64,000 bases of DNA, taken from positions 4,340,001 through 4,404,000 of the forward strand of contig NZ_CP031264.1 in assembly GCF_003258605.2 (NCBI RefSeq), in the 5' to 3' direction. This stretch comes from Peterkaempfera bronchialis. GTDB lineage: Bacteria > Actinomycetota > Actinomycetes > Streptomycetales > Streptomycetaceae. The position numbers and the translations under genes are program-made. Of this stretch, positions 51,864-59,495 are shown one piece after another. Position 1 is the first letter of the stretch; each line of letters starts with the position of its first letter. The notes below the pieces were generated by a model. That model was not told the DNA's origin and searched no databases. It was given only the letters and a program-made list of their open reading frames with translations.

Positions 51864-52481
51864 ATGACTGATCGATCCGTACGAGTCCTGCTCGCCGAGG
51901 ACCAGGGCATGGTGCGGGAGGCGCTTGCCGCGCTGCTCAGCCTTGAGGGCGACATCGACGTCGTGGCGCAGGTCGCACGTGGCGACGAGGTGGTGGCCGC
52001 CGCCGTGGAACACGGGGTGGATGTCGCCCTGCTGGACATCGAGATGCCCGGTATGACCGGGATCGAGGCTGCGGGGCTGCTCCGCCGTACGCAGCCCGCG
52101 ACGAAGATCGTCGTCCTGACCACCTTCGGCCGCCCCGGGTATCTCCGCCGGGCCATGGAGTCGGGCGCCGACGCCTTTCTGGTGAAGGATGCTCCGGCGG
52201 CCCAACTCGCCGATGCGGTGCGGCGGGTGCTGCGGGGTGAACGGGTGATCGACCCGACCCTGGCGGCGGCGGCCCTCGCGGAGGGCGCCAACCCGCTGAC
52301 CGCCCGGGAACGGGACGTCCTGGACGTCGCCGCCGATGGGTCGGTCAATGCGGACATCGCGGCGCGGCTGCATCTGTCGGAGGGGACGGTGCGGAACTAC
52401 CTGTCGATGGCGATTCAGAAGACGGGGGCGCGGAATCGGGCTGAGGCGGTGCGGATCGCGCGGGAGAAGGGGTGGTTGTGA
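51864..52481 (+). CDS. NarL/LuxR-family response regulator (DesR-like)
   Basis: 205 residues, ATG 51864. Receiver domain: acidic pocket Glu12-Asp13 (LLAEDQGMVREAL), phosphoacceptor Asp58 (ALLDIEMPGMTG), Thr in VVLTTFG, Lys in FLVKDAP. C-terminal LuxR helix-turn-helix: LTARERDVLDVAADGSVNAD and LHLSEGTVRNYLSMAIQKTG. It should be phosphorylated by a DesK-type kinase and activate the adjacent exporter genes, but no kinase gene is adjacent. Its 3' end forms the first unit of a 93-base tandem triplication. Confidence 0.92.
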   Translation: MTDRSVRVLLAEDQGMVREALAALLSLEGDIDVVAQVARGDEVVAAAVEHGVDVALLDIEMPGMTGIEAAGLLRRTQPATKIVVLTTFGRPGYLRRAMESGADAFLVKDAPAAQLADAVRRVLRGERVIDPTLAAAALAEGANPLTARERDVLDVAADGSVNADIAARLHLSEGTVRNYLSMAIQKTGARNRAEAVRIAREKGWL

Positions 52482-52705
52482 GCGCGCTGCGCGCGGGGGT
52501 TCGGGGGTGGGGTGGGGTGGGCGCGGGGTCGGGCCGGGGTGGTGCGGATCGCGCGGGAGAAGGGGTGGTTGTAGGCGCGCTGCGCGCGGGGGTTCGGGGG
52601 TGGGGTGAGGTGGGCGCGGGGTCGGGCTGAGGTGGTGCGGATTGCGCGGGAGAAGGGGTGGTTGTAGGCGCGCTGCGCGCGGGGGGTTGCGGGGGTGGGG
52701 CGTCA
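52436..52705 (+). repeat. 93-base tandem repeat, about 2.9 copies, covering the response-regulator 3' end
   Basis: Units begin at 52436, 52529 and 52622, exactly 93 bases (31 codons) apart. The first includes the gene's own last 15 codons and TGA; the second and third again encode a closely related tail (RAGVVRIAREKGWL and RAEVVRIAREKGWL) and a stop (TAG) in the same frame. Between tails each unit carries the GCGCGCTGCGCGC near-palindrome and long G runs. The third copy is truncated near 52705, at the stop of the transglutaminase-like gene. Confidence 0.95.
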
Positions 52706-53548
52706 GTTGAGGCGGTGGCGGGCGGCGCGGGCTTCGAGGCGGACGCGGGCGGCGGAGTCCGGGTCGAAGGCGTCCAGGATCTGTGCGTAGGACTCCATCT
52801 CGGCGGCGCCGCCGAGGAAGTCGCCGGTGCGGATCAGGGTTTCGGCGCGCTCCAGCCGCAGTTGGGCGGGGTGGCGGGGGAGCAGCAGGGAGAGTTCGGT
52901 GGCCCACAGCTGGGTGCCCGCGTGCTCGGGGCGAGAGGCGGCCCAGGTACGGATGTTGCCGAGCACCCGCAGCACGATGTCCAGCGGCTGGGCGGGGGCC
53001 AGCATCTCCTCGGTGAGCGGTTCGCCGGTGGCGGCGGCGACCAGGCCGCCGGCGTCGTTCAGCGAGAGCCGCCGCCCGCCGTGGAACGGGTCGACCAGCA
53101 CCGGCTCGCAGCCGGGGCCACCGCCCACCGCGACCACGAAGTGGCCGGGCAGGGCGACCCCGTGGACGGGCAGGTCGGCGCGGGTGCCGACGGCCGTCCA
53201 GACCAGCGAGAGCATGATGGGCAGCCCCCGGCGGCGCCGTAGCACTGCGGGCAGCAGGGAGGACTCCAGGCGGTTGTAGTCCGACGGCCGCCCGTGGAAC
53301 CGCTCGCGCCCGGCGAGTACCGCCGAGAGCAGCGCGGCCACCGCCTCCGGCCCGCCGGGGGCCCGCTCGGCGATGGCCAGGCGGACGGTGGCGGCGAGCC
53401 GGTCCAGGATGGCGTCGGCGGTGGCGATCACCTCGTCCGGATCGGCCTGCGGGTCCTGCTCCACCGAGGCGAGCAGGCAGAGCAGCACCGGGTCCGGGCA
53501 CTCGGCCCGGGCTTCGGCGCTGAACCGCGTCCGGCTGTCTTCGGTCAC
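52703..53548 (-). CDS. SirB1/transglutaminase-like family protein
   Basis: 281 residues, ATG 53548. The core RGLPIMLSLVWTAVGTRADL, VHGVALPGHFVVAVGGG and VLVDPFHGGRRLS matches the Transglut_core2 (SirB1) pattern with conserved His (GHF) and Asp (VDPF). The position of the usual catalytic Cys is Ser-containing (IMLSLVW), as in other SirB1 members, so transglutaminase activity is doubtful. The C-terminal 80 residues look TPR-like (LRLERAETLIRTGDFLGGAA). Cytosolic, function unknown. Its 3' end abuts the 93-base repeat array. Confidence 0.8.
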   Translation of the reverse strand: MTEDSRTRFSAEARAECPDPVLLCLLASVEQDPQADPDEVIATADAILDRLAATVRLAIAERAPGGPEAVAALLSAVLAGRERFHGRPSDYNRLESSLLPAVLRRRRGLPIMLSLVWTAVGTRADLPVHGVALPGHFVVAVGGGPGCEPVLVDPFHGGRRLSLNDAGGLVAAATGEPLTEEMLAPAQPLDIVLRVLGNIRTWAASRPEHAGTQLWATELSLLLPRHPAQLRLERAETLIRTGDFLGGAAEMESYAQILDAFDPDSAARVRLEARAARHRLN

Positions 53549-53602
53549 GACTGGTTCCGGCCCGTTCCCGTCGGTGTGATGGGTCCTCCGTGCCGCCGCC
53601 CG

Positions 53603-54616
53603 TCAACTCCGGGGCAGGCGGCAGTAGTGGTAAGTGTGGCTGGTGGCGAACCCCAGCCGGTCGTACAGCGCGGTGGCGCCGCTGTTGGCGGTCTCCACCT
53701 GGAGGTAGGCGCCGGTGGCGCCCTCCTCGGCGGCGCGGGCCGCCAGCGCGGCCATCACCTGGGAGCCGAGGCCCCGGCGGCGCTGCTCGGGCACCACCTC
53801 GACGGCGGAGAACCCGGCCCAGGCGCCGTCCACCACGCACCGCCCGATGGCGGCGGGGCCGGACCCGTCCGCCGACGGCACGGTGGCGAACCAGACCGAC
53901 GGGCCGCCGTGCAGCACCGCCCGCGCGGCCTGCTCCAGCGCCGGGTCGCCGCCGAACCGGTGGTAGCGCGCCATCCAGTCGGCCGAGGCGGTGTGGGCCA
54001 GCCGGACCGGGCCGCCGGCGTCGGCGAGCCGGGCGAGCGGCGCCAGCGGCGCGCTGCGGACCTCGGTGCGGGACAGCTCGATGGCGAAGCGGTCCAGTTC
54101 CTCGCGCAGTACGGCGTCGGAACCGGGCACGGTGACCTCCACCAGGGCGGGCAGCCCACGGGCGCCGTACCAGTCCCGGACGGCGTCCAGGGCGGCCGGC
54201 AGCGGCAGCCCGGGGTCGCCGAGCGCCTGCACCGAGTTGGCCCGCCTGGTGAAGCCGTCGGCGGCGCGCAGGGTCCACTCGCCGAGCGCGGCGGTCTCCA
54301 TGGCGGGCCAGCCGCGTGCGGCGATGCGCTGGAGTTCGGCGGGACCGGCCTCGGGGGCGGGGCCGCGCCGGGCGGGCGCGGGGGGCACGGGCTTGCCCGC
54401 GACCAGCAGGTCTTCGGCGATCTCGACCGCTTCGCCGTCGCGACGGACGACGGTGAGCACCCCGCCGTCCCACGATGTGAGCACACCGACCGCATCGCCG
54501 AATACCGGACGGCGCTCGACGATCTCCAGAATCCGCCGCACCGAGACGCGTCGTCCCACGTCAGAGGGGGTTATCCGGACCTCTGCGAGCCCCTGCTGCG
54601 GACCGTTGTCCGCCAT
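53603..54616 (-). CDS. GNAT N-acetyltransferase with N-terminal SH3-like domain
   Basis: 337 residues from ATG 54616, chosen for GGGAGGTGG just upstream; ATG 54646 lacks a ribosome-binding site. Residues about 10-80 look like a small beta barrel (VGRRVSVRRILEIV, TSWDGGVLTVVRRDG). The C-terminal GNAT domain has the acetyl-CoA loop VVPEQRRRGLGSQVMAALAA and ends in ALYDRLGFATSHTYHYC. The middle (about 85-225) resembles a degenerate second GNAT. The layout recalls mycobacterial Rv0428c-type acetyltransferases. Substrate unknown. Divergent from the ferredoxin gene. Confidence 0.83.
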   Translation of the reverse strand: MADNGPQQGLAEVRITPSDVGRRVSVRRILEIVERRPVFGDAVGVLTSWDGGVLTVVRRDGEAVEIAEDLLVAGKPVPPAPARRGPAPEAGPAELQRIAARGWPAMETAALGEWTLRAADGFTRRANSVQALGDPGLPLPAALDAVRDWYGARGLPALVEVTVPGSDAVLREELDRFAIELSRTEVRSAPLAPLARLADAGGPVRLAHTASADWMARYHRFGGDPALEQAARAVLHGGPSVWFATVPSADGSGPAAIGRCVVDGAWAGFSAVEVVPEQRRRGLGSQVMAALAARAAEEGATGAYLQVETANSGATALYDRLGFATSHTYHYCRLPRS

Positions 54617-54728
54617 CCCGGCCACCTCCCGTGCATCCACTGTCATAGACCCGCGATACTAGGGGCGGGCATCGACGACGACGCGCTCCCCCGCGCGAGA
54701 GCCAGCCCCTACGAGGAGGAACGACAGC

Positions 54729-55046
54729 GTGACCTACGTCATCGCGCAGCCTTGTGTCGACGTCAAGGACAAGGCTTGCATCGAGGAATGCCCGGTCGAC
54801 TGCATCTACGAGGGCCAGCGGTCCCTCTACATCCACCCGGACGAGTGTGTCGACTGTGGTGCCTGTGAGCCGGTCTGCCCGGTCGAGGCGATCTTCTACG
54901 AGGACGACACTCCGGAGGAGTGGAAGGACTACTACAAGGCGAATGTCGAGTTCTTCGACGACCTCGGCTCTCCCGGCGGCGCCTCCAAGCTCGGGCTGAT
55001 CGAGCGCGACCACCCCTTTGTCGCCGCCCTGCCGCCGCAGGCCTGA
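54729..55046 (+). CDS. fdxA: 7Fe ferredoxin
   Basis: 105 residues from GTG 54729, with GAGGA 8 bases upstream. Cys9, Cys17 and CPVDC near 21 supply the [3Fe-4S] and part of the [4Fe-4S] cluster; CVDCGACEPVCP supplies the rest. The C-terminal acidic extension (DDTPEEWKDYYKANVEFFDD) is typical of FdxA/FdxC. A small cytosolic electron carrier, for example to P450s or dehydrogenases. It precedes dapC, as fdxC does in mycobacteria. Confidence 0.95.
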   Translation: MTYVIAQPCVDVKDKACIEECPVDCIYEGQRSLYIHPDECVDCGACEPVCPVEAIFYEDDTPEEWKDYYKANVEFFDDLGSPGGASKLGLIERDHPFVAALPPQA

Positions 55047-55066
55047 CGATCGGTGGCACCGAGGCT

Positions 55067-56215
55067 GTGAGCACCAACGACAGCACGCACGCGCCGCTCC
55101 CGACCGGTTCGGGGGCGGCGCGACGCGTCTCCCAGCTCCTCCCTGTCTTCCCGTGGGACCGGCTGGAGCCCTACAAGGCGACCGCCGCCGCGCACCCGGA
55201 CGGGATCGTCGACCTCTCGGTCGGCACGCCGGTGGACCCGGTGCCGGAGCTGATCCGGAAGGCGCTGGCCGCCGCCTCCGACGCACCCGGCTACCCCACC
55301 GTCTGGGGCACCCCGGAGCTGCGCGGGGCCATCGCGGACTGGCTGCGCCGCCGGCTGGGCGCCACCGGCGCCGACCCCTCGGGCGTGCTGCCCACGGTGG
55401 GGTCCAAGGAACTGGTGGCCTGGCTGCCGACCCAGCTGGGCCTGGGGCCCGGCGACCGGGTGGCCTTCCCGCGCCTGGCGTACCCGACCTATGAGGTGGG
55501 CGCCCGGCTGGCACGGGCCGAGCCGGTGGCGTACGACGACCCCATGGAGCTGGACCCGGCCGGGCTGCGGCTGCTCTGGCTCAACTCGCCGTCCAACCCC
55601 ACCGGCCGGGTGCTGACCCCGGAGGAGCTGCGCCGCACGGTGGCCTGGGCCCGGGAGCACGGGGTGCTGCTGGTGAGCGACGAGTGCTACCTGGAGCTGG
55701 GCTGGGACGCCGACCCGGTGTCGGTGCTGCACCCGGAGGTCTGCGGGGACAGCCATGACGGCCTGCTGGCCGTGCACTCGCTCTCCAAGCGCTCCAACCT
55801 GGCCGGGTACCGCGCCTCCTTTGTCGCGGGCGACCGCGCGCTGGTGCAGGAGCTGCTCCAGGTGCGCAAGCACAGCGGCATGATCGTGCCCGCCCCGGTG
55901 CAGGCGGCGACCGTCGCCGCGCTCTCCGACGACGCGCATGTGGCGGAGCAGCGGGAGCGCTACGCCCGCCGCCGCACGGCGCTGCGGGAGGCGCTGGAGG
56001 CGTACGGCTTCCGGATCGAGCACTCCGAGGCCAGCCTCTACCTCTGGGCGACCCGGGACGAGCCGTGCTGGGAGACGGTGGCGGAGCTGGCCGGGCTGGG
56101 CGTCCTGGTGGCGCCCGGGGACTTCTACGGCGAGGCCGGGGAGCGGTTCGTCCGGGTGGCGTTCACGGCCACCGACGAGCGGGTGGACGCGGCGGTGCGG
56201 CGGCTGGGCAGCTGA
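55067..56215 (+). CDS. dapC: Succinyldiaminopimelate transaminase DapC
   Basis: 382 residues from GTG 55067, 20 bases after fdxA. Fold type I aminotransferase: DLSVGTPVDPVPELIRKAL, GYPTVWGTPELRGAIADWL, LNSPSNPTGRVL (substrate/PLP Asn), SDECYLELGW (PLP Asp) and HSLSKRSNLAGYR with the PLP Lys. It would convert N-succinyl-2-amino-6-ketopimelate to N-succinyl-DAP in lysine and peptidoglycan synthesis. dapE lies downstream; dapD is not in the window. Probably co-transcribed with fdxA. Confidence 0.88.
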   Translation: MSTNDSTHAPLPTGSGAARRVSQLLPVFPWDRLEPYKATAAAHPDGIVDLSVGTPVDPVPELIRKALAAASDAPGYPTVWGTPELRGAIADWLRRRLGATGADPSGVLPTVGSKELVAWLPTQLGLGPGDRVAFPRLAYPTYEVGARLARAEPVAYDDPMELDPAGLRLLWLNSPSNPTGRVLTPEELRRTVAWAREHGVLLVSDECYLELGWDADPVSVLHPEVCGDSHDGLLAVHSLSKRSNLAGYRASFVAGDRALVQELLQVRKHSGMIVPAPVQAATVAALSDDAHVAEQRERYARRRTALREALEAYGFRIEHSEASLYLWATRDEPCWETVAELAGLGVLVAPGDFYGEAGERFVRVAFTATDERVDAAVRRLGS

Positions 56216-56240
56216 GGGACCGCGCGGTACGGAACGGCAA

Positions 56241-56279
56241 GCGGCGGGGCCGGGAGTGATCCACTCCCGGCCCCGCCGC
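56241..56279. terminator. Strong bidirectional terminator after dapC
   Basis: Perfect 18-base stem (56241-56258 with 56262-56279), ATC loop, 25 bases past dapC and 36 bases past the convergent secreted-protein gene. Confidence 0.88.
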
Positions 56280-56315
56280 AGCTGTACCCGCCCGTGCCGT
56301 TCGCCGGTGCGGAGG

Positions 56316-56972
56316 TCAGAGCGGCAGGCCCTGGAGGGGGGAGCCGCCGCCGTGGAGGCCCTGGGTGCCCTGGGTGGCGGCGCCGCCGATGGAGCCGATC
56401 AGCGAGGTCAGCGAGTCCAGGCCGCCGAGGCCGCCGGTGGAGGAGCCGAGGTCGGGCAGCCCGCCGAGGCGGTGGCTTGCGCCGCCGGCGGCGTGGTCCA
56501 GCCCGCCGAGGGGCAGGCCGCCGGTGAGCTGCCCGGTGGGCAGGCCGCCGCCGGTGAGCGCGCTGAGCGGGCTGCCTGCGGTGACCGGGGCGACGGCGCG
56601 CTGGGTGGCGTCGGAGGCCATCCCGCCGGTGGTGCTCGCGGTGGCGCCGGCCTGCTCGGCGGCGGACCCGGCGAACCGGTTGACCTCCGGGATCGCGGCA
56701 GCGGCGGTGGTGCCCAGGGTGTCGGCGGCGGTCGGGACGCCTGCGGCCACGGCGCTGCTGCCGGCGCCGCCGGCCTGCTTGCCGGTCTGGTGGGCGACGT
56801 CCCGCACCTGGCCGGCGAGGCTGTCGCTGTCGAGCTGGGTCAGCCCACCCAGGTCGGCCGTACGGGGCAGCTCCGCGGCGGACGCGGTACCGGCCGTCGC
56901 GACCACGGGGGCCGCTCCGGCCGCGACGAGCAGCGCGGCCTGGGCGATCCGACGCGTGAGGGGGAGAGACAT
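56316..56972 (-). CDS. Secreted Ala/Gly-rich protein
   Basis: 218 residues, ATG 56972. Signal peptide MSLPLTRRIAQAALLVAAGA to the cleavage-like TASAAE at about 33. The mature protein is rich in Ala, Gly, Thr and Leu with repeated GGLP/GGLG units (LTGGGLPTGQLTGGLPLGG; LGSSTGGLGGLDSLTSL) and no Cys. Such proteins are often labelled ATP-binding in streptomycete genomes, but no nucleotide motif is visible here. Probably an envelope or surface protein. Confidence 0.7.
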   Translation of the reverse strand: MSLPLTRRIAQAALLVAAGAAPVVATAGTASAAELPRTADLGGLTQLDSDSLAGQVRDVAHQTGKQAGGAGSSAVAAGVPTAADTLGTTAAAAIPEVNRFAGSAAEQAGATASTTGGMASDATQRAVAPVTAGSPLSALTGGGLPTGQLTGGLPLGGLDHAAGGASHRLGGLPDLGSSTGGLGGLDSLTSLIGSIGGAATQGTQGLHGGGSPLQGLPL

Positions 56973-57299
56973 GGTGCTCCTAACGGAGATGAGGACAAGA
57001 CCCGTCCGCCGGGCGGACGTGGTGATTACCGCTCCAGGAGCAGGAAGGTTGCGGGCGTCTTTGGCAAAGACTCGGTAAACGTACTATCAGCCTTCTTGTG
57101 ACATTGCGGACATTGTGCTTCACCGCCTTCGCCCAGGCGGAACGTCACTCCCCGTCCGCCGCAAGGCCACCCGGGGCTCCGGCGGGTGTGGCGCCCGGAC
57201 CGGTCCGGGTCCCTCTCCGGAGTGGCGGCACGTCAAGCCGGGCCCGGATTCTTCACCCCTGGGTGCGTCGCACGGCTGCCGCACCGCCCGGCGCCGGGG
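56973..57299. other. Spacer upstream of the secreted-protein gene
   Basis: 327 bases without a supported gene. An AT-richer stretch at 57040-57120 with a direct repeat GACATTG (57100-57106, 57109-57115) probably belongs to the promoter of the secreted-protein gene. A perfect GC palindrome without loop lies at 57193-57208. Confidence 0.4.
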
Positions 57300-58250
57300 T
57301 CAGCCGCCCGCCGTCACCAGCACCCCGCCGGCGGCCGGTGCAGCCGTCCCCCGGTACGGCTGCCAGCCGCCGGTGGAGCTCCCGGTGCGCCACTCCTGGC
57401 CGTCGTACACCACCGAGGTGATGCCCAGCTCCGCCGCCCGCGCCACCGCCCAGTGCGCCACCACCCAGCCGTCGCGCCCGGCAGTTCCCGAGGAGGCCCC
57501 CGCCGCGGCCTTCCCGGCCGGGACGAGCTCCAGGGCACGGCCGTCGCCGGACGGGACGGTCCGCACCGCGACGGTCCGGGCGAAGTCCCGCTTCACCTGC
57601 GCCGAGACCCGCCGGGCCCCCTCCGTCAGACCGTCCTTGCCGGTCTGCGGCGAGGCGGCGGCGACCGGGGCGGCGCTTGTCACCGTGCACCCCATGGACG
57701 CCGCCTCGCGGCCGCTGAGCGCCCCGGCGATCACCGTGGCATCGGTCTCATGCTTGGCGTACGCCTGCGGGAAGCCGCTCTTCTGCACCGCCTGCGCCGC
57801 CTCGGTGAGCGGCAGCCGCGAGTAGCCGGGGACCTTGACCAGTCCGTCGAAGAACTTGTTGGTGGTGTACACCGGGTCGGCGATCTGCTTGGCGGTGCCC
57901 CAGCCCTGTGAGGGCCGCTGCTGGAAGAGGCCCACCGAGTCGCGGTCGCCGCCCTCCAGGTTCTTCAGGTGCGACTCCTGGAGCGCGGTGGCCAGCGCGA
58001 TGGTGACCGCCCGCTCCGGCAGCCTGCGGGAGTGGGCCACCGCCGTGATCACGGCGGCGTTGGACGCCTCCTCCGGCTCCAGCACCATCTCCCCCGCCGC
58101 CGTGGCGAAGTGGCACTGCTCGGGCGTCGGCAGCACATGCCGGCGGTTGACGAAGAGCAGCCCGCCCGCGAGCACGGCCAGCGCCAGCACCGCCGGCAGA
58201 ATCCAGCGCCTCCTGCGGGCGCGTCCCGGGGATGTCACCATCGCCTTCAA
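57300..58250 (-). CDS. Membrane-anchored protein with lysozyme-like/transglycosylase domain
   Basis: 316 residues from TTG 58250, which has GGAGGG 8 bases upstream; ATG 58241 is the alternative. A basic start and one transmembrane helix (WILPAVLALAVLAGGLLFV) are followed by an extracellular domain with AVTIALATALQESHLKNLEGG, where Glu in QESH is the expected catalytic acid of lytic transglycosylases, then DSVGLFQQRPSQGWGTA and DPVYTTNKFF. The last 110 residues form a separate alpha/beta-like part (VAHWAVARAAELGITSVVYD). Probably acts on peptidoglycan outside the membrane. Known members are annotated only as hypothetical or transglycosylase-like. Confidence 0.8.
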   Translation of the reverse strand: MKAMVTSPGRARRRRWILPAVLALAVLAGGLLFVNRRHVLPTPEQCHFATAAGEMVLEPEEASNAAVITAVAHSRRLPERAVTIALATALQESHLKNLEGGDRDSVGLFQQRPSQGWGTAKQIADPVYTTNKFFDGLVKVPGYSRLPLTEAAQAVQKSGFPQAYAKHETDATVIAGALSGREAASMGCTVTSAAPVAAASPQTGKDGLTEGARRVSAQVKRDFARTVAVRTVPSGDGRALELVPAGKAAAGASSGTAGRDGWVVAHWAVARAAELGITSVVYDGQEWRTGSSTGGWQPYRGTAAPAAGGVLVTAGG

Positions 58251-58342
58251 CCGCCGTCCCTCCCGTGCCTGAGGGCACCCAAGGTACCCGCAGGTACCGG
58301 CAGCGGAACACGAGGTACACCGCGTCGGCGGAGGCCGGGGCC

Positions 58343-58373
58343 AGGGTGAGGGTCCAGCTAGGGTGAGGGTCCA
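58343..58373 (+). repeat. Duplicated ribosome-binding segment before dapE
   Basis: AGGGTGAGGGTCCA occurs at 58343-58356 and again at 58360-58373, the last base being the A of the dapE ATG. The GTGAGGG ribosome-binding site is therefore doubled at a 17-base spacing; TAGGGT (58359-58364) could also be a -10 box. Confidence 0.85.
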
Positions 58374-59455
58374 TGAGCAACCCGCAGCCTCTCCCCGCCT
58401 CGCTGGACCTCGCCCTGGACGGCGGCGCACTGACCGCGCAGCTCGTGGACTTCCCCTCGGTCAGCGGCGACGAGGCACGGCTCGCCGACGCCGTGGAGGC
58501 CGCGCTGCGGACCCTGCCGCACCTCACCGTGGACCGGTACGGCAACAACGTGGTCGCCCGCACCGACCTGGGCCGCACCGAGCGGGTGGTGCTCGCCGGG
58601 CATCTGGACACCGTGCCGATCGCCGACAACCTCCCCTCCCGGGTGGAGGGCGACCTGCTGTACGGCTGCGGCACCTCCGACATGAAGGCGGGCGTGGCCG
58701 TGCAGCTGCGGATCGCCGCCACCGTCCCGGAGCCCAACCGCGACCTCACCTTCGTCTTCTACGACTGCGAGGAGGTGGAGGCGGTCCGCAACGGCCTCGG
58801 CATCCTCGCCCGGGAGCGCCCCGACTGGCTGCACGGGGACTTCGCGGTACTGCTGGAGCCCAGCAGCGCGGCCGTGGAGGGCGGCTGCCAGGGCACCATG
58901 CGGGCGGTGGTCCGGATCCACGGGCAGCGTGCGCACTCCGCCCGCAGCTGGCTGGGCGAGAACGCCATCCACGGCGCCGCCGACCTGCTCGGCCGGCTCT
59001 CCGCGTACCAGCCGCGCCAGGTGGTGATCGACGGCCTGGAGTACCGCGAGGGCCTCAACGCGGTGCTGATCGAGGGCGGGGTGGCCGGCAATGTCATCCC
59101 CGACCTGTGCACCGTCACGGTGAACTTCCGGTTTGCGCCCGACCGCAGCGAGGCGGAGGCGGCGGCGCATGTGCGGGAGGTCCTGCACGGCTACGAGGTG
59201 GAGATCACCGACTCGGCACCGGGCGCCCTGCCCGGCCTCGCCCACCCGGCGGCCAAGGCGTTCCTGGCGGCGACCGGGAGCGAGCCCCGGGCCAAGTACG
59301 GCTGGACCGATGTCGCCCGCTTCTCCGGGCTGGGCGTCCCGGCGGTCAACTACGGGCCCGGCGACCCCAACCTGGCCCACAAGCGCGAGGAGCACTGCTC
59401 GCTGGCGGCGATCGCCGAGTGCGAACGGCGCATCCACGCCTGGCTCACGGCCTGA
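58373..59455 (+). CDS. dapE: Succinyl-diaminopimelate desuccinylase DapE
   Basis: 360 residues, ATG 58373. M20 metallopeptidase ligands: His in LAGHLDTVP, Asp in GTSDMKAG, catalytic Glu and ligand Glu in YDCEEVE, and C-terminal His in KREEHCSLA. The lid domain has [12 protein letters not shown]. It hydrolyses N-succinyl-LL-DAP to succinate and LL-DAP, feeding lysine and peptidoglycan synthesis with DapC. Length is normal. Divergent from the lysozyme-like gene. Confidence 0.94.
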   Translation: MSNPQPLPASLDLALDGGALTAQLVDFPSVSGDEARLADAVEAALRTLPHLTVDRYGNNVVARTDLGRTERVVLAGHLDTVPIADNLPSRVEGDLLYGCGTSDMKAGVAVQLRIAATVPEPNRDLTFVFYDCEEVEAVRNGLGILARERPDWLHGDFAVLLEPSSAAVEGGCQGTMRAVVRIHGQRAHSARSWLGENAIHGAADLLGRLSAYQPRQVVIDGLEYREGLNAVLIEGGVAGNVIPDLCTVTVNFRFAPDRSEAEAAAHVREVLHGYEVEITDSAPGALPGLAHPAAKAFLAATGSEPRAKYGWTDVARFSGLGVPAVNYGPGDPNLAHKREEHCSLAAIAECERRIHAWLTA

Positions 59456-59495
59456 CCTGCCCCCGCCGGGCGCCGCGTCCTACTACCCTTCCTGC

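Noticed and set aside
54617-54646. GNAT start at ATG 54646
   Set aside because: ATG 54616 has a near-ideal Shine-Dalgarno sequence while 54646 has none and lies next to the probable -10 box.
57193-57208. Perfect 16-base GC palindrome as terminator of the lysozyme-like gene
   Set aside because: It has no loop and lies about 90 bases past the stop; chance GC palindromes of this size are plausible here.
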